DNA of 64,000 bases from Cordia subcordata (lineage: Eukaryota > Streptophyta > Magnoliopsida > Boraginales > Cordiaceae): positions 5,810,501-5,874,500 of the forward strand of contig JAPTOF010000001.1 in the NCBI GenBank assembly GCA_028554755.1. The letters run 5' to 3'. A program made the position numbers and the translations under genes. The first letter of the stretch is position 1, and the number at the start of each line of letters is the position of its first letter. Below are positions 47,966 through 59,900 of the stretch, piece by piece. Under the pieces are notes generated by a model. The model saw nothing but the letters and a program-made list of their open reading frames with translations. It searched no databases and had not been told where the DNA came from.

Positions 47966-50900
47966 ATGGCTTCTATTGCTGCTACTGCTGGGCGAGCTTT
48001 TGGAGCTGCTGTGCATCATATGCACAAAAAGCATCATCGTGTGATCAAACATGATGAAGAATGCCTCGATGTTCTCACCAAAACTGGTGAACTTACAGGC
48101 GTCTCCAAACCCAGGTCACCTTTCCCTTACATGCACACATACAATGATCAAGTACAATCCACTCAAACTCATGACTGAAAAAAAAAAAAAAAGAATTAAT
48201 GCATGAAGGGTCTGGATTTTTTTTCGCTTTTTTTTTTTTCATTTGGGTTGACAAATCTATATCTGTATGTATACTATTGAACAGCTATAGTGCTATGCTG
48301 CTGTCACGTGGCAATTTCTTTAATTTTTTTTGCCGCGAACATGAATTGAATCCATGATCTTCATAATTTTAACCTGACGCTTTATCAAATAAACTCCCAA
48401 TGCTTCTGTTTTCCCTTAAAGAAAAAAAATAAGAAGAAAGAGCAGCTATTTCACGTGGACGGATCGTGATGCTGCCATGCAACAGCTCTTGCTTCTATCA
48501 AGCATGTGGCAATTAATATATGTGAATTACTATTATTTCAATAATATTATTAATTATGAAATAAATTAATATTTTAAAATACTAATATTTCTGGGTATAG
48601 TACAGGCACTCAGCTAGTCGATTATTATTTAGAGTTCTATATGGAAGTACACGCATTTTTTCATCTTTTTTTTTTAAAATAAATCGTAAAACTGAAGTTT
48701 CGTACACTAGGTTGAGTACCCTTAATATGCTAACATTGTAATTGGTTTTACAACATTGTAATTTCATTGAATGTTGGTGCTGCTGTATTAGGGAAGCTGT
48801 TCATAGAGACGGTGATTATCATCGAGGTGTGCATGTGTGGATATACGCTGAAAGCACGCAGCAGCTACTATTACAACGGCGTGCTCACTGCAAGGACTCG
48901 TGGCCTGGTTTGTGGGATGTTTCTAGTGCTGGTCATATATCTGCTGGTGACGCATCCCTCATGACGGCCCGGTAATCTCGCTACCTATATACAGCATACT
49001 CCTCTAAAACATGAGTCTGTTTGGGCGTCGTTGTGTAATTATTAGACTGTGTAATGAATTTCGTTTGTTACGTGTTTTTTTTTTTACACTTGAAACCACT
49101 CGACTATAGACTTATTTGTATACACGCATGCATGCATCTTGCTATGACAGATAAGCTCTATCTTGATTTATTTTATGCCCATTCTGTTTGATTTGGGGCT
49201 TTGTTTTCAATCTTGAGAAATGCATTTGATTCATATATTTTGCATGATGACAGGAAGGAGCTTGAAGAAGAGCTTGGGATAATGCTGCCTGAGGATGCGT
49301 TTGAGATGATATTTGTTTTCCTCGAGGAACGGTTAGTAGAGATGGAAACCCCTGACCTATTGGTCCCCTTGCCTATTGGTCGCTTCTACTACTCATCAGT
49401 TCACCACTTCACCTCAACGTCAATGGATATTTTCTTACCCTTGCAGAAAATTATAAAATACCACCACTCTTATCCATGTGCTTGGACATGTGTTTGACAA
49501 TTTAAAAAAAAAAAATTTTTTGTTTTCTTTTTCTTGAACATGTTTTGGGACATGTCGAGACACGTGCTTTTTTAAAAAAAAAAAATTGAAATTTGTTTTT
49601 GGGGGCTTTAATGCAATTTATATAACTTTTTGGCAAAAAATATCAAATGCCAAACGACCAAGCTAAAACTTGACTACAAAAGAAAAGAAAAGCTAAAAAA
49701 AACATATCACTTGCATCACTCTCATACCCAAAGTTAAAAAAGCTTATATACATAAACAGATGTTATATAACACATATGTGTGTATATAATATATATTTGT
49801 ACATACATACATATACGTGTAAAAGGACTAATGATATATTATTCACTATATATAATATATTTAATATATTTTATTTAGCATTTGTGGAAGGTGTTGTACT
49901 CTGGTATTTGGAGAAAAGCATATATGGTTGTGGACGTTGAAACAAATGAAGGATATAAGTGAAAGAAAGCAGCAGTTGCATAGTCAATGTGCCTGAAATT
50001 TTATCTTCTCTAAAGAGATTCAATAAACAAGTAAAAACTCTATACATGAATTCATCTTTTTGAATAGTTTTTGTTCTCTATTATTTCATTCTTTCTTGTT
50101 TTTTTTTTTTTTTTTCCTTTGCGAGGTAAATAGCTTTCTTGTTTTCCAATAGAGAAAAGGAATTTTCCTGCCCCAGAACACACAGAAACAAGTAACATGC
50201 CAAAATTAATTTTTCTGTGTGATACAATCTGATAAAAGTTTTAAAGATTGCCAAATTACGGCTAGAGTTGATGTAGAACCAATTCACAAAAAAATAAAAA
50301 ATTAGAGGATAATAACAATTAATCAAGGAAGTTTGAAGGAGAAACTAAATTTAAAAGAAGGGGTTGAAGAAAGTTCTGGTTTCCAGGATTAGGGGATAGC
50401 TCGAATGGTTGAGATTATCTCTTAAACGTGAGGTCCTGTGTTCAATTCCATAAATGTGAGGTTAACAAAAAAATTAAATAAAAGTTCTGGTTTCCAATTT
50501 CTCAAGTCGAATGTCTGGTTTCCAAGTGACAAACTTACTATAGTTCTTGCATTGCACCATGATTTTTTTTGCTTAGAGTGTTTCTCAGTGAGATTCATTG
50601 TAGTTGAAACACTTTCATCTGCAAGAATATATTAGTTATTCCTCGTCTTCTCAACATATTGTGTTTTAGTCCGTTTAACAAATTCTGATTAATTTTGTAT
50701 TTGGTTGCAGTGTCATCATGAAATTGTGATTAATTTTGTAGTTGTGTTGCAGTGTCATCAATCATGGTAGATACATAAACAACGAATACAATGACGTATA
50801 CCTTGTGACCACACTAGCTCCAATCCCATTGGAGGCCTTTACTCTTGAGGTCACGTGGTTTAATTTGTGATGCATTTCTTAACTTTTCAAAGTCTTAGTT

Positions 50901-53900
50901 CTTCAATTTGTGATGTTGAAAACGAGAGTATTTATACTTTTTGAACGTTAAATAAATTTGACTAGAAACTTGAAAGCTCCCTGTATTGGATTCAAATGCT
51001 TCTGTACTAGATAATGGTTCCAGTTACAAAGGAGGGTACCATGTATCCTGCAAATAGCCACTACTTCAGGCTCTCTTCAAAATTTTGTTTCTTGGCATTG
51101 TGGAAATTCATCATAACTCAGTTGCTTAATGTTTATCTAAATTTTAATAGGGTCATTACTCTTATGATGAGGATGGATAATATGGATTAATTTATGCTTC
51201 TCTTCAGCATTTTTCATGCACAAAAGCTTATTTTCTGCTTACCAACCAAAGAAATCTGAAGTTATTTCTTGACTTTTGAATTCTGTGTAGGACTCAGAAG
51301 TTGCAGCAGTTAAATATGTCTCTGTTGAAGAGTATAGAAGCTTAGTAGCTAAAGAAGATCCTCACTATGTGCCTTATGACGTAGATGGTCAATATGGTCA
51401 GCTCTTTGATATACTTGCAAAAAGGTATCAATTCCATGGTCCCTGTCCATTGATCTGCTCCCAAGCATTATGCTGCATTTAAAGTGTTCTGGTCTCAGTT
51501 CTCTTTTTTGTGCCGTTGGTAGATGCTTAAATATTTCTTGTTATACGCTCAACTGAACAGAACAAGCCTCTTGTTCTGACTTTTCAAATTTTCTGATTCA
51601 TTTGTATATTATTTATTATCCATGTCTCAAAATCCAATTAATTGTCTACAGCTTCTCTTTTTCCGGAACTAGCTATTGATAGACAATGCAAGTTAAATAA
51701 TTTACACGCAACCTCATGCACATATATCATAGTGGAGACTTCCTGGTTTTTCCAACCACAATCATATGTTAGGCATTTTTCCGGGTAGTTACATGAGATT
51801 GTTGACAGTATCATGCTTATATGCTTCTTAATATATGCTCCTATAGGTACAAAGAGAATGTGGAAGTGCAGAGTTTGAATCTACGGAAGCGTCTGAGTCG
51901 TTATGCTCAAATATCAGTCAGTGCAGAGGTATTTGTTATTGTTTACTTCACTTTATGGCTAGTACTAATTTGCAAGACCATGACAATGAATTTGATATGT
52001 TTATTTACGGTCTCCACTACCAAAACTTTACCTATCATTAATTTGACCTAATTTCCTGTATTCTGAATATTTATACTTACTGCACTTCCCATAGAACCTG
52101 GCATGAAGCACGGTTGCGCAAATTTTTTTAATCCAGAGTTACATTTCCAGTCAATTTGGATCCAAGCCCTCAGAAATGGGATAAGTATTATTGGTGGAGA
52201 ATAGGAATTACTGCATGCAGTTCTATTCTGTTATTATAACTGCCTATTAAAGAGTCTTCAGTATATTCTCCGGAAGGCTAACACTCACATTCTCTGACGT
52301 TGTTGTGAACTTAGTCTATATCAGCACGCCAGGAGTTATAAACATTAGTTTGTGAAAATTTATTCATTCCATTTGCTTCATATTTAGGAGTTAAGGATGT
52401 GTGATATGACCAAATCTGAAGTTTCAGAAATTTTTGAAATTTTGTTCTGGTGTATTAAACATGTTTTCATTTAGGAGTTAAGACTATTTAGTCATCTTGC
52501 AATTCTTGGTTGCTCCAATGCACTGATTTCACTTGGAAATTGGACTTATTCAAATAAAATGGCCAAATTAAAATATTCCTTTTCGTGCTTGTATCGTAAA
52601 TTGTATAAACTAGTCTGCGCAAGGATTGCAACAAGCCATCATCATTTACACCAAGCCATTTACATCTTTTTCTTGAAGTTTTCAGACATAACTTGCTGTT
52701 ACCCTTTCTTAATTGGAGGTGCCTCTTTTTGGTTGCAACAAATGTCTAATAGCCACCTGCTATGCTAGTGAGTTAAATCATTGTACTTACAATTCCTTAT
52801 AGTTCAATTATACTCAACCAGGATCTTCATAATTTTCCTATTTGTGCTAAGAATCAAGAATTTTTCCATTGACGGGTTTTTCAATCCCATCCTGGTGCAT
52901 CGAGTTTCGGTGCTATTCTCAGAGACAGGAATAGCGTGCTTCTACTGATAAAGCATTGATGTCTGAGCGTAGAATTGTTTTTCGCGCATCCATTCCGTTC
53001 TTACCGTATTATGGGTAGTTGGGCTGGAATGCTCTTTAGCTTGTCCATGGACATATTAAAAGATGTAGAAAAGAAACATCAAACTCACTTTCTTTATAGG
53101 TTCTTGTCTTTCCATTTAGCTTATCAAGTTGCTCGTTGGAGCTTCTACAGACTCCCCAAGTCATTTATTAGCTGATAAAGTGTAGCACTCTCTCTCCAGC
53201 CACCTGAGAACTTTTTGGTGTTACAGATCACTGGGCTGACAGATGCAGACAAAGAAGCAATGGAGTTAATTATTAGAGCTGCAAGAATCATGGATGACAT
53301 TTTCTATATGCAGGTTGTATAAGTGAAATGCTTTAAACAGTTTCTTAACTCATTTGTTACATATAGATTATTATCTAGTGTAGCTTGTTGCTTCCTTGAG
53401 CCAGTTGTCAGAAACCTATGTGTCAATTGATTAAACCACAACTCAGAAAATTTGCCTCTTCAGCGAGTGATTTTTACCTGGTCCAAGACGACCATGGTCA
53501 AAGTGGGTCAATGACAAGGTCCACCTTGCATCTTCATACAAAAGTCCCCGACCCTGTTGAATCATATGGCTTGCATCTTGGTAATTTGATATTTATGATT
53601 ACCTGTAATGTTGGATGTTGGTGCCTTTACATGATGGCTTCTGTGGATCTAATATCTTCTTGTTCAATTGTTTTTCATTTGTACTTCTAAACATCATCCA
53701 TGTCTCTGTAGGATTTCATCTAGGTACTTGTATAAACAGTATGTTATGCATGTGCATTGGATGCTATATTCCGTCAGTTTCAAAATTCTAGGCATTTCTT
53801 ATAGTTGCTGAATTTCCTGGATATTGCAAACTATCTTGGTTAACATTGGCGTTCAAACAACCGTTTAAAGTTATCTATGTAACTTGAGGGAGACAGAACA

Positions 53901-56900
53901 AGATTTAATCTTTGGCTATGTAGTGATTGCCAATCATGAGATCATCATGGTACAGTAATCACTTTTCTTGTCACAATATGAGAATCATAAGAATTTCAAA
54001 GGAAAAAAAAATGTGATCTCATTAGCTGTGAAGATGTTGCTAGTCCTGGGATATCCAATTCTTTTCTCCTGCCATGGTGCAAGAATCATAGGATTTATAA
54101 CCTGAGAAACACGGATCTTGGACATATTTTTGAGATCTTGAGGCTTTAGCAAAAAGTTTACTCCAGTCTTACTTTTGTCTAATTTTCTTACCAATCAACT
54201 GACTCAGTTACTGACTACATATTTTTCCGTCTCCTTTCCTGTCTGTAAAATTTATCAATTCTATTTGATTCTTCTTGTTGATCCCTATACATAGGTTTGG
54301 CACAACAATCCATCTTTAAGAGATTGGTTGAGAGAGCATGCTGATCAGTCTCCTTTGGACAAGTTAAAGTGGACATACTATCTTATAAATAAAAGTCCAT
54401 GGTATGTTACTTAGTAATGCGATGTCCTTTCTTTCGTTAACATATTACCTGTCTCGTTTAGTTGCTACATTTTGTTGCATGCATATATTTCATAGCAGTA
54501 ATCTATTTGTGCAACTGGAGTGCATATCATTTGTCTAGGCATTTCTTTTTGAAAATTAAGATATATATGCAGCGTCTGCAGAGAGGTATGGGTTTATATA
54601 TATGATATAACGTTTGGGTATAATAAACCTTTATTTACTAAGTTGATGCTACAGATAGCATTAAGATGCGCAGTAGCAGATAGCATTAATATGCATCATA
54701 GCATCTCTTAACATGAATCCAGATAGTCACCCACGAATTCTATATTATCTTAAATTGTTGATATATTGTCTTTTGAGAGGGATATAGTAGGCTTAATTTT
54801 GTGGCGTCACACTTAGGACCTAAGCATCTGCACCTCTTGTACCTATTACCAGTTCAGCTACTAACATGCTATTGTAATTAAGCTAACATTGACTTGAAGC
54901 TCTAATACATAAAGAATTTTTGTTTCTTGTCTGGTGCAAACCTCTCTACAAAACGAGAATTAGCAAAAATGAAATCTGTATTTTGCATCTCTTATTGGCA
55001 GGTCTGTTCTTGATGAAAATGAAGCATATTTGACAACTGCAGACTCAGCTGTCAGGCTGTGTTCAGATGCTACAAAACCAGTGAGAGGATGGGAAGGTCT
55101 TAAGTATAGATTAGCATTTCCTACTCTGAAACCACCTGGTGCTAATTTTTATCCTTCAGATATGAGCAACACGGTAAGACTAGGAAGACTTCTGGCATGC
55201 CAATACTACTCACTCCACCATTGTCATGACATGCCAGGATGCTATCCTGGATGTATGTTAGTGAAACTGATATTCTCACCATCATAGGAATTTCAATCAT
55301 GGAAGGACAGTCTCCCAGAGGATCAGAAGAATGAAGCAGTAGGCTATTTTTCCGTTATTAGAAGAAACAGTGGATCCCAGGCTGGTGATCTTCACACTGT
55401 ACCTTACTCCAAAGAATACATGCGGTACCTAGAAGAAGCAGCTGATTTTCTGCGTCAGGCAGGAGATATGACAAGCTTTCCGAGGCATGTTACCTGACTT
55501 TGTATTATTTGCTTTCGTGGTCAAATTTCATTATTGAGCTTCTGACTCACTTCTTCTTGCTTGGTAGTTTGAAGAGGTTTCTACATAGCAAGGCAGATGC
55601 CTTGCTCTCAAATGATTACTATGACTCGGATATTGCCTGGATGGATTTGGTTAGTATTCTTAAACTACTGTGTCGTACATACATTGTTAGCCCACTAATC
55701 CCAATGTTGTAGGGTCTATCAGTTGTAAGATAATTGTATGTAATTTGTAACTACCAATTTGTAAAATGAACCGTGTGTTTAGCACTCACTATAGCTGGAA
55801 ATTTCGAACTAAATTTCAAATTTTGATGTCATTATGGATTTCTACAAAGACTGGTTACTAATCAGGCAAATTACACTTTGTCCCCTAAAATATCAGTCTC
55901 TCTCATTTCTTTAAAAATTAATAATCTCAAATTGTTCCAGAAAATGATAAGAAGTGTATTAATATAGTCAATTGCCTAATGTCATTAACAAATGTAATGT
56001 TGAATGTCATTATTCAGCTGTCTGTAAGCCTCGCCTGGGGCTGTTTGCTGTTAGGCTTTTGACAAGGGGAGGGAAATGGACCACCACATTGACACACTTT
56101 TGACTTCTTCAGGGGTCAATTTGAGATGATAGATCTTTTAGGGGAAAACTGGTCGATAAAATACCATCAGAATCAAACTTCATTGCAGATTTCCACGAAC
56201 TGGTCAGGTCCAGGATGTTGCTTAGATATAAGCATACATTAAATCCTGGCAGTTCTGTGATGAGATAAATCCATGCCAGTCCTTGCAAATAGTAGGAACA
56301 TTCTTGATTAGTTTATTGTTTTCTTCTGTCTGCTCTTGCTCTTATGGCTGAATCAGTGCTGATGGCCTGAATATGATTTAATTATCAAAATCATATTTAT
56401 CTCTTAGTTATTTCTGGCAGCCACAGGGGATATATGTGAAATTTTCCTATACAATTACCATAATGTTATCTGTGTAATTATATTTTAAATGCACTCTCTT
56501 ACTTTACTTGAGAAAGGAGCTGAACTGACTTATTCTCTCCTTTGTGTTTGGCTTTCTCCATTGCAAGGATTCTAAGTTGGATATTACTATTGGGCCCTAT
56601 GAGACCTATGAAGATGCACTTTTTGGCTACAAAGTAACGGATATCTTCTTCTCTACTTGCTTGTTGTTTCCTTGGATTTTGAACTTATCCATTGGGGTCC
56701 ACATGTAGAGGTCATACTTGCAATACCTTTGACATTGCATGCTTTGATATTCTGGTTTTGCCATTGCTATATACATATTTACTGATTGCTGGCATAGACC
56801 GGAGAAACATATGGATGCTTAAAAGGTACTTCTTATTTGAATAATGAATAATATTGATAAGTTGGTCCAAAACTTTCACTTCTAGCACTGAGTTTGGAAG

Positions 56901-59900
56901 AAACTGCCATTCTGTACGCAAATGCTCATTAGTGTACATGGTAAAGCAATACTTTGATGGTGTCGGCTCTTGATTTCATGGTACTTTCTTGAGTAACTAT
57001 TAATGGTTCATGAATGTTGTGCGCACTTGATGAGCCACAAGGGGAAGCAATCTGTGAACTCTATTGTAGGTATGTAATTGACAGTTGAAAATGGAAAATG
57101 TGATAACAAAAGAACTTGCAATCCGAGAACATGGCATTATCCCAGGCATCTCAAGTAATTTACAAAAACAGAATAAATAATTTATTACCTCTCTGGCAAG
57201 GATATTAATACTCTTACATCCCTCAGCAGCATTCTGATAAAATGCAGGGATGCATAAATTAGAAGCTTTTTATTTCTTGCCCTATCTGCTCATCCTTAAG
57301 GAGATGAGTAGCTCACTTTCTATGGGATCCTCAGGCGACTTTTGAAGCATTTGTTGGAGTTCTGGATGACAAAGGAACAACTCAAATTAAGCTTTTTGGT
57401 GATAATCTACATGTAAGTTGTTTGCTTATTCGTGTGCCTTGTCAAATGTTCTCCCTAATTTTTCCTTTTCTTTCGTTTTCTCTCTTTGAAGAATATGCTA
57501 TTCTAGGTTTTGGAGAGGAATCTCCCTATGGATGATGTTTACAAATCGGACAATGTTCAACCTGCTCATATTCGAGTCATCCAACTCCTTTACAATGCAG
57601 GGGTAAGTGTTCACTGATAAATATTCTATTGAATGTTGCTCCTATTGACCAGCAATAGCTCTCGATCAATGTCTTCTTTAAGATAGCTCTTATAGTTTTT
57701 CTTGGGAAGGGAAAACACCTTCTTCTGTTTCCAGAGCAGACATTATTGACGTTGCTTTTTGTACAAGACCTCTAAGGGTATCACGAAATAATAGTTGATG
57801 CTCTATGTTACATGAATCAATCTTACCTTAAAAAAGGTGACTGCAATACTATATATTTCATGCCTACATATATGCCAGAACTTGACACGTCAACCTATAA
57901 ATTTATAAAATTTACTAAATATTATTAATGCTTTTAATGCGATACAATGACTCATATCAGATAAAATGTATATCATGTTGGTCTTAATCAAAGCATCATA
58001 CATTTAGTTAAATGGATTAGTGTCAACATACTAAATACATGATTTGTGATTTTAATTTAAGAGCATATACTGCGTCTATGATAAATTCATGAACACGACC
58101 ATTAAAAATGGTGGGAAAGAAACCTATATAAGACATGTAAAGAAAGACACGTTTGTGGTTTTAAGTTAAGGATATCAAGATAAAGCATATTGGATGCAAG
58201 TTCAGTAAGAGTAGGTTTAGGAGTGCGATGGAAATAAACGAGACATGGAAAGAATAGCAGAAAAGGAGCACTCCTGTTACCTGGGGTGTGTGGTCTAATA
58301 GGGTGGAGAGAAATATGCCAACTAGTTGGTCTCTGAATCTAGGCTGCATGAATAAAGTGAAGATGTATGTTGGGAGTTTTGAGTGATAGGAAGATACCCC
58401 TTAAGCTAAAAAGGAGTTACAAGATTGCAACGTAACTTTATAATTCAAACTTCAGAGTATTCAGTGATGAATTACCCATATGTTCACAAGATGTTTATGA
58501 CTGCTGACTGGAATGAGATCTTGAGATGGATGTACAGCAATATTGAGAAGGATAGGATTAGAAACAATAAGGTTTGAGAAATATTGGCCCCCCCGGGGGG
58601 GGGGGGGGTTGGTCTCAGTTGAGGACAAGATGAGGGAGAATTGTTTAAGATTGTTTGAACATATTAATAGGCGACTAACATAAAGACTAGTTAGAAAGTG
58701 TAAAATATGTAGCTTCTATACTATAAGAGAGATAGAGGGAAACCTAAGTGGAGATTGATGGAGACATCAAATTCATATAGCTGGCCCAAACAAAATTTCA
58801 TGCGCATGGAACCTAGAGAGGAGATAGCTCTCAATAGGATTGAGTTGGTGTCATCTGATCTATATAGGCAATCTCACTTAGTGAGATAAGGATTTACTTT
58901 GGTTGGGCCCTGTTTGATCTTTTATGGTCGTGGATTGGGCTGGGATACTAAATTGAATGAAGTCTTACCGTTAGGTGGGTATATGGTAAAGCACAAGTAC
59001 ATGCTATGCTCAATTGTTGAGCATGTCAGCTCCAAGTTGGGTATTGGTGGAACATCCAGATTATGCTCTGATTGTGGACCTTTTCCTGCCTCAAGGCATC
59101 ATTATTTATATTTTCTGATAAAATTTTTGAGGTTCTAATAGCTTCTTACACGTTCTTCTACCAAATGATAATATGGCATTGAGATTTTCAAAAAAAGAAT
59201 GACCTCTTGTGTGAAAATTGTCTTGACAATTGTGGAGAATATTACCTGATCTGCAAAGAAGATAAGGATGAAAATTTATCATTAAATCCTCTTATAAGCC
59301 TGTCAATTCTTGGTGCTGGTGTTTACATGGAATTCTCTATGGAAGAATATAGCCTTTTCAAGGTTTAGTTTTGGTTTGGTTGGAGACAGAAACTCTTGGA
59401 CTAGACAGGAGATTTCGAAGAAAAGAAGAGTAAGATGCTGGCAAACTGCTACTTGTGTTGCAAAGAAGTGATTGCTAGTCACTTCATCCTATCAGGTTCG
59501 CAGGGTGGACTGATCCAAGGATTGTGAGAAGTGTGGCATGCAATGCCTCAAAGGTGGCACTGACTTTGAGGAAAGATAGAAGAAAAGGTGCTTCGAGAAC
59601 AGAAGCGTGATTGCCTAATACATATATTTTCAATTTTCCTAGGAACCAATTGAATAAAAATTTTTACTTATGAATGTAAATCAAAGAAACTTCCATATAG
59701 GCAAAATTAACTTGAAAAAGTTATAACTTTTAACCATCAAGTGAATAGCAAAATATGCATTCTCCAACAGAAAAATGGATCCTGTTTGATGAGCTATTTA
59801 CAGCTAGTTAGCATCGAAAGGTGCCTATCAGAACCTCATAGGTGAAAACTTTTCAGGCCGAGAAAGATGTTGGGCAAATTTGTGAAAAGACACTTCGGAA

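Noticed and set aside
50393..50470. Possible functional tRNA gene
   Set aside because: Box A and B-like signals are present, but the acceptor and anticodon arms do not pair, and an A-rich tail follows, so a SINE head fits better.
55485..55567. Alternative GT donor at 55,489 for NUDT3 intron 10
   Set aside because: It shifts the frame into an immediate stop in exon 11, while the GC donor gives the conserved protein.
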